A stretch of DNA of 64,000 nt from Sphingobacteriales bacterium (GCA_016200915.1 JACQDV010000045.1:1-64000), one strand, 5' to 3'; counted from the first letter of the stretch, positions 51,731 through 61,199 are shown. The notes: generated by a model not told the origin, from the letters alone. A program made the numbers and translations.

Positions 51731-52915
51731 ATGGCGGGAGTATTATCAGTTTTCTCCCAGAATAAAGATACCGTAGTCAATCTTGCTCCTTCTGAAGTTG
51801 GGCCTTTTTGTCCAAAGCAATTAGTTGCAGGCGATAGAGATTTTGCTGGTCATGGTCCGGAAGTGTGGGCCAGTGTTGAAATTACAAACACCCGCTCAGC
51901 TGTTGTTGCCATATTAAAATACCGTGCAAAAGAAATTGGTGGTGATAATAGCGAAACAACCGGTACTACCTTACAGATTCTATATAATGTTCCTGCTAAT
52001 ACAGGTACTTACATTACTGGTGTAAAAGGTGGTAAAAAAGCAGAAGTTCATTTCATCAGTAAGTCACCTGTTACAACATTTGCGGCGGGTACCCTTGCAA
52101 GATCGTTAAATATAAATGCTTTGTCTGTTCTTGATAACAATGATGGAGTGGTAAATAAATGGACAATATATGGTGATACCAATGGTGCAGATATAAGTGA
52201 TGATGATAACTGTGATGATGATACAAGAATACTTGTTTCATTAAATCAATTGCAGGTAACACTGGGTCAAACTGAATCATCCCAGGGAATTTCAACGATT
52301 AATCTTGAAGATATAAATGAATGGCTGGTACCTCATCTCACAAGAGGTGACCGTGAATTTGATGGTCATGGTCCAAGAATAAAATCTGAAGTGAAACTGC
52401 GCATTGGCGATGGTGGAACGAAGTTATACGCTGATGTTACTTTCTGGGCACAGGAAACAGTTTCTGACTGGAGTACAGCTGAAGGCTCATGGAGTAAGTT
52501 GGTGTATGAAGCGCCTTATGGAAAAAAGATAACAGAAATTCTTTCTGATAAAGCATCAAGAACACAGTTCATCAGTCCTCCTGGTGGTTTCCAGGTTCTT
52601 GTTCCCGGTGCAGATTTAGCCAAAGCATTAAATACTTTCTTTGATGCTACCGATGTTCAACCTGCAGTAATGAAAGCATTTGGTGCAAAGCCTGAAGACA
52701 GGGGTGTGTTGCAGGGATTGGTAAAAGGCATACTGGATCATGGTAATACAGTTGTACGTGTTCCACCTGTTGAAGGAACATTGGTAAAATTCTTTCACAT
52801 AGTTGGTGATACTGGCGGACCTGATATAAGCGATGATGATAATGGTAATGATGATACGAGAATTGTGAAGATTGAATTTTTCCCTGTGAAAGTAAAAATG
52901 GTAAATGCTAATTAG
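51731..52915 (+). CDS. Secreted two-domain protein with Asp-rich motifs (N-terminus frameshifted)
   Basis: 394 residues in the main frame. The true start is probably ATG 51702: MKK then, with one A added to the six-A run at 51705-51710, TILVALFMAGVLSVFSQ, a full signal peptide. The mature part has two tandem copies of one domain: each opens with GDR(D/E)F.GHGP and closes with GDT.G.DISDDDN..DDTRI (residues about 152-171 and 361-381). The Asp-rich closing motif suggests calcium or other cation binding. No known family recognised. Confidence 0.65.
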   Translation: MAGVLSVFSQNKDTVVNLAPSEVGPFCPKQLVAGDRDFAGHGPEVWASVEITNTRSAVVAILKYRAKEIGGDNSETTGTTLQILYNVPANTGTYITGVKGGKKAEVHFISKSPVTTFAAGTLARSLNINALSVLDNNDGVVNKWTIYGDTNGADISDDDNCDDDTRILVSLNQLQVTLGQTESSQGISTINLEDINEWLVPHLTRGDREFDGHGPRIKSEVKLRIGDGGTKLYADVTFWAQETVSDWSTAEGSWSKLVYEAPYGKKITEILSDKASRTQFISPPGGFQVLVPGADLAKALNTFFDATDVQPAVMKAFGAKPEDRGVLQGLVKGILDHGNTVVRVPPVEGTLVKFFHIVGDTGGPDISDDDNGNDDTRIVKIEFFPVKVKMVNAN

Positions 52916-52938
52916 TCAATAAACCAAAACCATAACCA

Positions 52939-52976
52939 AAAAGCGGAAGAGATTTTCTTCCGCTTTTATTTTTTTG
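52939..52976 (+). terminator. Strong terminator
   Basis: Perfect 12-bp stem AAAAGCGGAAGA/TCTTCCGCTTTT with a 5-nt loop, followed by ATTTTTTTGC. Ends the exported-protein cluster before the convergent yebC gene. Confidence 0.88.
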
Positions 52977-53010
52977 CATATTGCCCATTGCCTGTTCACC
53001 ATTCACCACT

Positions 53011-53733
53011 TCACCCCATATTATGAAACACTTTCTGTACATCCTCATCCTGCTCTAAACGTTCAATTAATTTACTTACATCTTCTGCCTGTACATCTGT
53101 AACCGGAACAGTGGTAGTAGGAATCCATTCTAATTCAGCAGAAATAGGAGTGATGCCTTTTTCTTCTAATGCTTTTTGCATATGTCCAAAATCTGCAAAG
53201 GCGCAACGTACTACTAAAATGTCTTCACCATTTTCACCAGTGCCTTCTCCTAATTCTTCTAAGCCAAAATCAATCAGCTCCAATTCCATCTCTTCTGTAT
53301 TCAACCCTTCAGGTTTTAATTTAAATACTCCCATCTTTTTAAACTGGAAAGAAACAGAACCACTATTACCTAATGCACCACCACCTTTATTGAAATGAGA
53401 TTTTACATTGGCTACTGTTCTTACATGATTATCGGTTGCTGTTTCAACTAATATGGCAACGCCATGTGGCGCATAGCCTTCATATAAAATTTCGTCGTAG
53501 TTAATTAATTCTTTTCCCTGTGCCCGTTTAATGGCTGCTTCCACTCTGTCCTTAGGCATGCCCACACTCCGTGCATTTTGAAAACAACGGCGTAAGGCAG
53601 AATTGGTGCCGGGGTCGGGGCCACCTGCTTTTACTGCAATAATAATTTCTTTGCCAATACGTGTAAACTGTTTGGCCATGCGGTCCCAGCGGGCAAACAT
53701 AGTTGATTTACGTACTTCAAATATCCGTCCCAT
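53011..53733 (-). CDS. YebC/PmpR-family protein
   Basis: 240 residues, full length. Start [44 protein letters not shown] and the blocks [21 protein letters not shown] and [19 protein letters not shown] are diagnostic. YebC-type proteins act as transcription regulators or as translation factors that relieve ribosome stalling at difficult motifs; which applies here is not visible. Confidence 0.93.
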   Translation of the reverse strand: MGRIFEVRKSTMFARWDRMAKQFTRIGKEIIIAVKAGGPDPGTNSALRRCFQNARSVGMPKDRVEAAIKRAQGKELINYDEILYEGYAPHGVAILVETATDNHVRTVANVKSHFNKGGGALGNSGSVSFQFKKMGVFKLKPEGLNTEEMELELIDFGLEELGEGTGENGEDILVVRCAFADFGHMQKALEEKGITPISAELEWIPTTTVPVTDVQAEDVSKLIERLEQDEDVQKVFHNMG

Positions 53734-53746
53734 AAATTCTTTTTTA

Positions 53747-53776
53747 TCGTTTGTAGTTTATGGTTTGTGGTTTTTA
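53747..53776 (-). repeat. 7-nt-period tract upstream of yebC
   Basis: Plus-strand units GTTTGTA, GTTTATG, GTTTGTG, GTTTTTA with G at 53749, 53756, 53763 and 53770. Read from the gene's strand it is the same A/C-rich AAAC-type heptad tract seen before other start codons. Confidence 0.55.
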
Positions 53777-53952
53777 TTTATGGCCACAAATTATTATCCA
53801 TTCAAAATGCATTTGGCCTTAAGCTTTCAGCATTTAGCATTTGGGCTGCAAATGTAAGGCAATACCGGAAACTGGAAAAAGAGAAAGGCACCGATTTGCT
53901 GATTTTAAAATCATTAACCAGCGCCTTTTTAAAATATATTGGTAGCTAATAA

Positions 53953-54402
53953 TTAGCCTTTTGCTTTAGTGGTAGTCTTGGGTTTGGTGGTGGATGGTTT
54001 TACTGCTGTTTTTGGTTTTGCAGCCGGAGTCTTTTTTTCTGCTGCCTTTGGAGGATCATTTAGCTCTTGTGAAGCAACCTTAACAGACAGTTGCAATAAA
54101 ACCGGGCACTTCATTACCATTTCCATTCCCAATTGCTGACCGTAATTTTTTTGTGCTTCAGCATCTGTCATGTCTATATTTTCCTCCTGCATTGCTTTGA
54201 GGAAGATATCCATGCGTTGCATAAAACATTGAAGAACGAGTTTCTGTAAATCATCTTTTGTTTTAATGAGCGATGTATCTTGTTTCGCAGCACAGACACA
54301 TACGGAATCAATCAATTCCTGGCGGCTTTTTTTCGTACTATCAGTTTGAGCAAAACTGTTTACTGCAATGAATACGAAAAGAACGGTTAATATTTTTTTC
54401 AT
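53953..54402 (-). CDS. Secreted Cys-containing protein with Lys/Pro/Thr tail
   Basis: 149 residues. Signal peptide (MKKILTVLFVFIAVNSFAQ), helical body with four cysteines (SVCVCAAKQ, LVLQCFMQR, MVMKCPVLL), then a low-complexity tail from about 117 (AAEKKTPAAKPKTAVKPSTT...). No family recognised. The tail may contact the cell wall or nucleic acid, or be a spacer. Separated from the permease gene by a terminator. Confidence 0.7.
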   Translation of the reverse strand: MKKILTVLFVFIAVNSFAQTDSTKKSRQELIDSVCVCAAKQDTSLIKTKDDLQKLVLQCFMQRMDIFLKAMQEENIDMTDAEAQKNYGQQLGMEMVMKCPVLLQLSVKVASQELNDPPKAAEKKTPAAKPKTAVKPSTTKPKTTTKAKG

Positions 54403-54425
54403 GCTTATAATTTCAAATTAATAAA

Positions 54426-54455
54426 AAACCGTCCCGAAAATACGGAACGGTTTTA
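54426..54455 (-). terminator. Terminator of the APC permease gene
   Basis: AAAACCGTCCCG / CGGAACGGTTTT stem (one mismatch) with a 5-6 nt loop and T/A-rich flanks on both sides; functions for the minus-strand permease gene. Confidence 0.65.
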
Positions 54456-54476
54456 TGATAGAATAAAATAATTCAG

Positions 54477-56006
54477 TTATTCAAAATCAGAAGCCTTTGG
54501 TAAAATTTCACCGGGTGTTTTTAATTTACTGGTATGGCGGCTGTAAGCAAAATAAACAATCAGTCCTAAAGCCATCCAGCCAAACGCAACTTTCAATGTA
54601 AAACTATCCAGGCCCACGATCATCAACGCACAAATAGCGGCGCCTAATACTGATACAACCTGGTAAAGAGGAGCTTTAAACGGACGCTCAATATTAGGAG
54701 CTTTCACTCTTAATATATACACACCTATACTTACCAGTACAAAGGCAAACAATGTTCCGAAGGAGGTTAAATCACCTGCCATACTACCGGGAACAAAAGC
54801 TGCGAATGCCCCTACAAATATGAAGAGAATGATATTTGATTTGTACGGTGTTCTGAATTTAGGATGTAATACGGAAAATGCTTTTGGTAACAATCCATCA
54901 TTTGACATAGTATAGAACACACGGCTTTGTCCCATCAGCATTACTAATATTACAGAAGAGAAACCAGCGAGGATTGCCACCGTAACAGCCGTAGCCAGCC
55001 ATCCGTAGCCATGCATATAAGTAGCAATAGCATAAGCAACTGAAGCTTCTCTTCCTTTTTCAGGATCAACAAAATCTTTCCAGTTGGCCACACCGGTTAA
55101 TACATGTCCGAATAAAATATAAAGAATGGTACAAACTACTAATGAACCTAATATACCAATCGGCATATCTCTTTTTGGATTCTTTGCTTCTTGCGCTGCT
55201 GTACTCACAGCATCAAAACCAATAAAGGCAAAGAACACAATAGCTGCACCACCTAAAACACCGCCCCATCCATGTTTATTCCATCCACTATAATCTGCAA
55301 TTACTTTACCGGCCTGGTCAGTTACAGGAGGTGTATCAGCAGGAATTAAATAAGGAGTATGATTAGCAGGGTTGATGAATTTCCAGCCAATAGCAATAAA
55401 TAATATAACAATAGCTACTTTAATAAATACAATAATTGAATTTACAACAGCAGACTCCTGTGTACCTTTTATTAATAATAAAGTAAGTGCTAATAAAATA
55501 ACTAATGCAGGGGCATTAAAAATACCCTGGTGATGAACACCGGCAGTATCCGTAAAACTTTCCATTGGCGAGTGGCACCATTCATAAGGGATGGCTCCAT
55601 TCAGTAGCCTGTTTAAATATTCACTCCATGCAATAGATACAGTAGCAGCACCCAATGCATATTCCATAATCAAAGCCCATCCAATGATCCAGGCAATTAA
55701 TTCACCCATGGTTACATAAGAATAAGCATAGGCACTACCCGCAATAGGAATCATGGAAGCAAACTCTGCATAACACAAACCGGCAAAGGCACAACCTACA
55801 GCAGCTAAAATAAATGACAATGTAACACCTGGTCCGGCAGCCTGTCCTGCTGCTGCAGCGGTTCTTACAAATAAACCGGCGCCGATGATAGCACCAATAC
55901 CCAGTGCAACCAGGTTGGTAGCACCCAATGTTCGTTTCAATCCTTTTTCAGAATCTTCGGCCTGCGCCAGTAAATGTTCCAACGATTTTTTTCGGAATAA
56001 ACTCAT
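54477..56006 (-). CDS. APC-family amino-acid permease
   Basis: 509 residues, 12 or more membrane helices. Conserved TM1 GATNLVALGIGAIIGAGLFVRTAAAAG (about 28-54) and the TM6 region AAIVFFAFIGFDAVSTAAQEAKNPKRDMPIGI. The pattern is that of the cationic amino-acid/CAT-like branch of APC transporters. Substrate not determined. Inner membrane. Confidence 0.9.
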   Translation of the reverse strand: MSLFRKKSLEHLLAQAEDSEKGLKRTLGATNLVALGIGAIIGAGLFVRTAAAAGQAAGPGVTLSFILAAVGCAFAGLCYAEFASMIPIAGSAYAYSYVTMGELIAWIIGWALIMEYALGAATVSIAWSEYLNRLLNGAIPYEWCHSPMESFTDTAGVHHQGIFNAPALVILLALTLLLIKGTQESAVVNSIIVFIKVAIVILFIAIGWKFINPANHTPYLIPADTPPVTDQAGKVIADYSGWNKHGWGGVLGGAAIVFFAFIGFDAVSTAAQEAKNPKRDMPIGILGSLVVCTILYILFGHVLTGVANWKDFVDPEKGREASVAYAIATYMHGYGWLATAVTVAILAGFSSVILVMLMGQSRVFYTMSNDGLLPKAFSVLHPKFRTPYKSNIILFIFVGAFAAFVPGSMAGDLTSFGTLFAFVLVSIGVYILRVKAPNIERPFKAPLYQVVSVLGAAICALMIVGLDSFTLKVAFGWMALGLIVYFAYSRHTSKLKTPGEILPKASDFE

Positions 56007-56172
56007 AAAAGCAAGTTGATTATTGTTAGTCGATTGATTTATTGATTTGGAAAAATAATGATTTCTGGCTGAACACCCGAAAAACTTTTATTAATGGCTT
56101 GTTTTTTTAACAGTTTGAGGCCCGGCTCATTCCATTGTAAAATCTTTATATTGCAAACTCAATAACTGCCGT

Positions 56173-57411
56173 ATGAAGAAAGGGAACAGGCTGACTGTTT
56201 ATATATTGGTTGCGATGGTGCTGGGTATCCTGGTAGGATATATCGTTAATAAGAATGCATCCGCAGATTTTATTGCAAAGTTTTCAACCAATATAAAATT
56301 ATTAACCACCATTTTTCTCCGGTTAGTACAAATGATTATTGCTCCGCTGGTTTTCTGTACGTTGGTGGTGGGCATTGCTAAATTAGGTGACTTAAAAACT
56401 GTAGGTCGTGTGGGAGGAAAAGCTTTGTTGTGGTTCATCAGTGCATCGCTTGTTTCTTTATTAATTGGTATGCTGGTTGTAACTCTGTCTCAACCAGGTA
56501 CAGCTATTGATCTTAGTAATGCAGATAGTTCAGGAGCAAAAGATCTGATTGGCAAAACACAGGAATTCTCTTTAGCCAAATTTGTAGAACACGTTTTCCC
56601 TAAAAGCATTTTTGAAGCAATGGCTTCAAATGAAATATTGCAAATTGTCATCTTCAGTATTTTCTTTGGCGTAGCCGCTACTGCAATGGGTGATTATGCC
56701 AAACCCATTGTAAAAGCATTGGATGCAGCGTCTCACATTATATTAAAGATGGTGGGCTATGTAATGAACTTTGCCCCGTTGGGTGTGTTTGGTGCTATTG
56801 CAGCGGTAATCGCCACCAAAGGTTTGCAGGTGTTTAATTTTTACGGACAATATTTATTATTCTTCATAATAGGCATTGCCATACTTTGGGCCGTATTGAT
56901 AACAGTAGGATTTTTAATATTAAGAAACCGTATTCCTGTGTTACTCAGGAGAATTGCTCAACCATTACTAATCGCCTTCAGCACTACCAGCAGCGAAGCA
57001 GTGTTTCCCAAACTGACAGAAGAGATGGAACGCTTTGGCTGCAAGGATAAAATTGTTTCGTTTGTATTGCCATTAGGCTATTCGTTCAACCTGGATGGTA
57101 GTATGATGTATATGACTTTTGCAAGTTTAGCTATTGCACAGGCATATAAAGTTCCTCTAGATTTAGGTACACAATTAACCATGCTGATAGTATTGATGCT
57201 GACGAGTAAAGGAATTGCCGGTGTACCAAGAGCATCATTAGTAGTAGTGACTGCTACTTGCGCCATGTTCAAAATTCCACCGGAAGGAATAGCATTAATA
57301 TTGCCTATTGATCATTTTTGTGATATGTTCAGAAGCATGACGAATGTATTGGGAAATGCATTAGCAACGAGTGTGGTGAGCAAGTGGGAAGGAGAACTGA
57401 GTGAGGGATGA
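56173..57411 (+). CDS. Dicarboxylate/amino-acid:cation symporter (DAACS)
   Basis: 412 residues. GltPh-like fold: LRLVQMIIAPLVFCTLVVGIAKLGDLKTVGRVG near 55, the serine-rich hairpin FSTTSSEAVFPKLTEEMERFG near 273-293, NLDGSMMYMTFASLAIAQ near 308-325, and the second hairpin SKGIAGVPRASLVV near 340. Sodium- or proton-coupled uptake of glutamate, aspartate or C4-dicarboxylates. Inner membrane. Confidence 0.92.
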   Translation: MKKGNRLTVYILVAMVLGILVGYIVNKNASADFIAKFSTNIKLLTTIFLRLVQMIIAPLVFCTLVVGIAKLGDLKTVGRVGGKALLWFISASLVSLLIGMLVVTLSQPGTAIDLSNADSSGAKDLIGKTQEFSLAKFVEHVFPKSIFEAMASNEILQIVIFSIFFGVAATAMGDYAKPIVKALDAASHIILKMVGYVMNFAPLGVFGAIAAVIATKGLQVFNFYGQYLLFFIIGIAILWAVLITVGFLILRNRIPVLLRRIAQPLLIAFSTTSSEAVFPKLTEEMERFGCKDKIVSFVLPLGYSFNLDGSMMYMTFASLAIAQAYKVPLDLGTQLTMLIVLMLTSKGIAGVPRASLVVVTATCAMFKIPPEGIALILPIDHFCDMFRSMTNVLGNALATSVVSKWEGELSEG

Positions 57412-57454
57412 TGTCGGATGTCGGAATGAAATTGTAAATGATGTAAGATAAAAA

Positions 57455-57580
57455 ATGTTCCGTAGGAACATCTGGTGGGTAGAAAAAAATAAATGAAGTT
57501 GTTTCGTTCCGTAGGAACGTTTCGTGGATTGATGAATAGCATTCATATTGTACAAGAGTGCGACGCCAATGCAGCCGCAA
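57455..57580. repeat. Composite intergenic repeat, second copy
   Basis: ATGTTCCGTAGGAACAT (57455-57471), GTGGGTAGAAAA linker, CGTTCCGTAGGAACG (57505-57519), GATTGATGAATAG, then TTGTACAAGAGTGCGACGCCAATGCAG. Same order of blocks as 8416-8605, with 49 instead of 63 nt between palindrome centres. Confidence 0.65.
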
Positions 57581-57650
57581 ATAGAGCAAACGCTGGTTAC
57601 ATAAATAATTTATCTCTTTATCCCGGGAAAATTTGCAGATGCAGGATAAA

Positions 57651-57697
57651 CAAGTAACCAGCAACAAGAAACAAAAAACAAGAAACCAGAAACAAAT
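57651..57697 (+). repeat. 7-nt-period tract before dedA
   Basis: C residues at 57651, 57658, 57665, 57672, 57679, 57686 and 57693: seven units of the form (G/A)NAACAA. It runs directly into the start codon at 57698. Confidence 0.7.
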
Positions 57698-58432
57698 ATG
57701 TCTTTAATATTATTAGATGCATTTCACTGGAGCCAGTTATTACAACCACAGTTTTATATTGAGAATGGAGGATTGTGGCTGCTGCTTTTTGTGGTATTTG
57801 CAGAAACAGGATTATTAGTAGGGTTCTTTTTACCGGGTGACAGTTTATTATTTGTTGCCGGCATTTTTGCACATAAAATGGAAAATGGCGAACCGGGCTT
57901 AGCCTATCAATTTTTAAAATTGATTGGATTGGGTGGTATTCAAAATGAATGGTTCGATTTAATTGTTTTGGTAGGATTGATTTCTGTTGCCGGTATATTA
58001 GGCAATTTGGTGGGTTATAAGTTTGGCAAACGAATTGGCCCAACCATGTTTCACTGGCCCGATAAATTTTTATTCATGAAAAGATATTTACACCAGGCAC
58101 ATGACTTTTGTGAGAAACATGGAGCCATTGCCATTGTTGGAGCAAGATTTATTCCGATGATAAGAACCTTTGCACCCATTGTAGCCGGAGTGGTAGAGAT
58201 GGATAAAAAGAAGTTTGCGTTTTACAATATTGTGGGAAGTTTTGCCTGGGTATTCAGTATGATATTCGCCGGGTATGTTTTACAGAAGTGGATATTCAAC
58301 CAGTTTGGATTCGATCTGAAACAACATCTTGAAGTAATCGTACTGGGAATAGTGCTGATTACTACGGCCCCTGTGATCATCAAATTATTTTTTGGTGGAA
58401 AAAAGAAACCAACCGATAAAACCTCTGCATAA
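57698..58432 (+). CDS. DedA-family membrane protein
   Basis: 244 residues, about five helices. Family motifs: FAETGLLVGFFLPGDSLLFVAGIFA (about 37-61), GNLVGYKFGKRIG (about 105), and HGAIAIVGARFIPMIRTFAPIVAGVVEMDKKKFAFYNIVGSFAWV (about 146-190) with the F/GRF.P..R arginine block. DedA proteins are lipid scramblase/flippase-like, linked to undecaprenyl-phosphate or phospholipid recycling. Confidence 0.9.
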   Translation: MSLILLDAFHWSQLLQPQFYIENGGLWLLLFVVFAETGLLVGFFLPGDSLLFVAGIFAHKMENGEPGLAYQFLKLIGLGGIQNEWFDLIVLVGLISVAGILGNLVGYKFGKRIGPTMFHWPDKFLFMKRYLHQAHDFCEKHGAIAIVGARFIPMIRTFAPIVAGVVEMDKKKFAFYNIVGSFAWVFSMIFAGYVLQKWIFNQFGFDLKQHLEVIVLGIVLITTAPVIIKLFFGGKKKPTDKTSA

Positions 58433-58442
58433 AACCAACTAC

Positions 58443-59684
58443 ATGAACAAGCAACATCAATCCGTTTTAAACCTGGTCGTTATTGTAGCAGCCTTAGGTT
58501 ACTTTGTTGATATTTATGATTTACTGCTGTTTGGTATTATAAGAATAAAAAGTTTAACCTCTTTGGGGCTTGATGCAACACAGGTACGGGATAGCGGGGA
58601 ATTGATTATAAGTATCCAAATGGCCGGGTTATTAATAGGTGGAATTATCTGGGGTATTATGGGTGATAAAAAAGGGAGATTGAGTGTGTTGTTCGGGTCT
58701 ATTATTTTATATTCAATAGCCAATATTGCAAACGGATTTGTTCAAACAGTCAATCAATATGCACTGGTTCGGTTTATTGCCGGTATTGGTCTTGCAGGAG
58801 AATTAGGAGCTGGCATCACATTAGTAAGCGAATCACTGCCAAAAGAGAAAAGGGGACTTGGTACATCTCTTGTTTCAGGTATTGGAATATTAGGTGCGGT
58901 AGTAGCTTTTTTCATCTCTAAATATTTTGACTGGAGAGTTTGTTATTTTATAGGCGGCGGTCTTGGTTTCCTTTTATTGTTACTGAGAGTTTCTGTTTTT
59001 GAAAGCGGAATGTTTGAAGAAGTGAAAGAAAAGAAAGTTAGCAGGGGCAATTTTTTTATGTTTTTCAATAATGCTCACCGGTTTAAAAGATATTTGATTT
59101 GCATTTTTATCGGATTACCTACGTGGTATGTAATAGGTTTATTGATTACTTTCTCAAAAGAATTTGCCCGTCCTGAGAATTTGAATGTCAGTGGTACTGT
59201 TGATCCGGGAGCAGCTATTATGTATTGTTACATTGCAACATCCGCCGGCGGAATTTTAATTGGTCTTATAAGTCAATGGTTGAAGAGCCGGAAAAAAGCA
59301 CTATATATTTTCTATGCCATCATTGCTATTTTCATGGTTCTCTTTTTTACTCAGACAAATGGAACAGCGACGCAGATGTATATTAATTGCGCCGGTCTTG
59401 GTTTTGGTTGTGGCATCTGGGCAATTTTTATAACGATGGGAGCCGAACAGTTTGGTACTAACTTAAGGGCAACTGCGGCAACTACGATACCTAACATGGT
59501 AAGAGGTTCACTTCCGTTAATACTTATATTATTTAAAACTTTGCGGGAACCGTTTAATTATGTTACTGCGGCATGGATCACCGGGATAATTATCATGGTC
59601 ATTACAGTTGTAGCTGCTATATTATCGGAAGAAACATTTCATAAGGATCTTAATTATCTGGAAGGAGATGTTATCCTGACATAA
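58443..59684 (+). CDS. MFS transporter
   Basis: 413 residues from ATG 58443 (an ATG at 58392 overlaps the dedA end and adds a non-membrane leader). Twelve helices; the loop 2-3 signature is GIMGDKKGRLSVLFGS and helix 4-5 holds RFIAGIGLAGELGAGITLVSESLPKEKRGLG, typical of sugar/organic-acid symporters of the MHS/AAHS type. Substrate unknown. Confidence 0.88.
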   Translation: MNKQHQSVLNLVVIVAALGYFVDIYDLLLFGIIRIKSLTSLGLDATQVRDSGELIISIQMAGLLIGGIIWGIMGDKKGRLSVLFGSIILYSIANIANGFVQTVNQYALVRFIAGIGLAGELGAGITLVSESLPKEKRGLGTSLVSGIGILGAVVAFFISKYFDWRVCYFIGGGLGFLLLLLRVSVFESGMFEEVKEKKVSRGNFFMFFNNAHRFKRYLICIFIGLPTWYVIGLLITFSKEFARPENLNVSGTVDPGAAIMYCYIATSAGGILIGLISQWLKSRKKALYIFYAIIAIFMVLFFTQTNGTATQMYINCAGLGFGCGIWAIFITMGAEQFGTNLRATAATTIPNMVRGSLPLILILFKTLREPFNYVTAAWITGIIIMVITVVAAILSEETFHKDLNYLEGDVILT

Positions 59685-59721
59685 ACAGAAATTAATAATG
59701 AATAATTATTAATTCAATCAA

Positions 59722-60714
59722 ATGAAAATATTAATTATAAGATTTAGTTCCATTGGTGATATAGTACTAACCACGCCTGTTATTCGTTGCCTCAAAAAAC
59801 AGGTGCCGGATGCACAATTACATTTTGCTGTAAAAAAATCTTTTTTGACCGTAGTTGAATCCAATCCATACATTGATAAGATACATGTACTGGAAGATGA
59901 TCTGCATGCATTGATCGAAGAATTAAAGCTGGAACGTTTTGATTATATCGTTGACCTCCATAAAAATGTCAGGACACTTCGTATTAAGAATGCATTGAAT
60001 GAGGCTGCCGATTTTACTTTCAACAAACTCAATATTGAAAAGTGGCTGATGACAGTATTAAAGATCAATGTGCTTCCATCCAAACATATTGTTGACAGAG
60101 AGTTTGTGGCAGTAAAACATTTTCATGTACATAATGATGGAAAGGGCCTGGATTATTTTATTCCTGAAAAAGATATAGTTCCCGAAACGGATATTCCTAC
60201 ATCGCACATGCATGGATATATAGGCATAGTGATAGGCGCTGCACACACTACCAAAAAACTACCGGTAGAAAAACTGAAAGAGCTGTGTACAAAAATTGAA
60301 CATCCAATCATATTACTGGGAGGAAAAGAAGATGTTACTGAAGCAAATGAAATAGCATCGCTTGATCCAATAAAAATTTATAATGCCTGTGGTAAGTTTA
60401 ATCTGAATGAAAGTGCCGATCTTGTTCGTAAAGCAAAAATCATCATCTCGCATGATACCGGCCTAATGCATATTGCTGCTGCTTTTAAAAAGCCCATCAT
60501 TTCAGTTTGGGGAAATACTATTCCCGAGTTTGGTATGTATCCTTACTATGGTGAATCAGAAATCAGAAATCAGAAATCAGAAATCAGAAATTTGAGTTGC
60601 AGGCCCTGCTCAAAGATTGGTCATGATAAATGTCCCAAGAAACATTTTAAATGTATGATGCAGCAGGATATTGATGGAATGGTGGCGAAAGTGGAGGAGT
60701 GGTTGAGGAAATAA
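59722..60714 (+). CDS. GT9-family glycosyltransferase (heptosyltransferase-like)
   Basis: 330 residues. GT-B fold: N-terminal ILIIRFSSIGDIVLTTPVIRCLK (RxSxxGD), nucleotide-sugar region IGIVIGAAHTTKKLPVEKLKEL near 172 and HDTGLMHIAAAFKKPIISVWGNTIPEFG near 245, ending with the Bacteroidota-type LSCRPCSKIGHDKCPKKHFKCM. A 7-bp tandem repeat (60555-60589) encodes SEIRNQKSEIRNQKSEIRN just before that cysteine block, where relatives have a short loop. Transfers heptose or a similar sugar in lipopolysaccharide core synthesis. Confidence 0.87.
   Translation: MKILIIRFSSIGDIVLTTPVIRCLKKQVPDAQLHFAVKKSFLTVVESNPYIDKIHVLEDDLHALIEELKLERFDYIVDLHKNVRTLRIKNALNEAADFTFNKLNIEKWLMTVLKINVLPSKHIVDREFVAVKHFHVHNDGKGLDYFIPEKDIVPETDIPTSHMHGYIGIVIGAAHTTKKLPVEKLKELCTKIEHPIILLGGKEDVTEANEIASLDPIKIYNACGKFNLNESADLVRKAKIIISHDTGLMHIAAAFKKPIISVWGNTIPEFGMYPYYGESEIRNQKSEIRNLSCRPCSKIGHDKCPKKHFKCMMQQDIDGMVAKVEEWLRK
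60555..60591 (+). repeat. Coding 7-bp tandem repeat (ATCAGAA)x5
   Basis: Five perfect units 60555-60589 plus two bases of a sixth. The unit is not a multiple of three, so loss or gain of one unit would shift the reading frame of the glycosyltransferase near codon 280. Confidence 0.85.
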
Positions 60715-60717
60715 AAA

Positions 60718-61113
60718 TTAATTATTCTTCCTAAACCTGCTTCCGCAGCCTTCAATACAATTATACCATACTTCAAACACACCGTCTTTAATAGTATATC
60801 GGCAATGTCTGGGATAAATAAAACTGTTGCTGTTAACATTTATTATAAAAGAACTATCCGTTAACTCAGTTAACTTACCACTCTTTCCCCAGGCTGAGTA
60901 TTCATCAGTGGATGTATAGGTTGAATCTGTATTTAGAGTAACGGTAATCCCATTTACATTTTTCCATTCACCACCTGCACCGGGGCTTACATACGATTGG
61001 TACTCCTTCCATGTTCCCTGAAGAGTATTATCATATGTTTTGTCATTATTTTTTTTACAACTAATAATGAGTACAAGTAAGGTAGCAACGGCCGGTAATA
61101 TAAGATTCCTCAT
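60718..61113 (-). CDS. Lipoprotein with lipocalin-like domain
   Basis: 131 residues from ATG 61113, chosen because it begins a lipoprotein signal (MRNLILPAVATLLVLIISC-KK); the frame is open 78 nt further. Body: GTWKEYQSYVSPGAGGEWKNVNGITVTLNTDSTYTSTDEYSAWGKSG...FIINVNSNSFIYPRHCRYTIKDGVFEVWYNC, a small antiparallel barrel pattern as in lipocalin-like exported proteins. Two C-terminal cysteines (CIEGC). Function unknown. Confidence 0.7.
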   Translation of the reverse strand: MRNLILPAVATLLVLIISCKKNNDKTYDNTLQGTWKEYQSYVSPGAGGEWKNVNGITVTLNTDSTYTSTDEYSAWGKSGKLTELTDSSFIINVNSNSFIYPRHCRYTIKDGVFEVWYNCIEGCGSRFRKNN

Positions 61114-61167
61114 ATCACTGAGTTTAAATAAATGACTACTTAAGTTAGTTAATCGTTGCATGTAAAA

Positions 61168-61199
61168 TAAAAAACCGGATGAAAGACTCATCCGCTTTT
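61168..61199 (-). terminator. Terminator of mdh
   Basis: CGGATGA/TCATCCG 7-bp stem with flanking A- and T-runs; on the minus strand it is followed by GTTTTTTATTTT. Lies 17 nt after the mdh stop. Confidence 0.7.
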
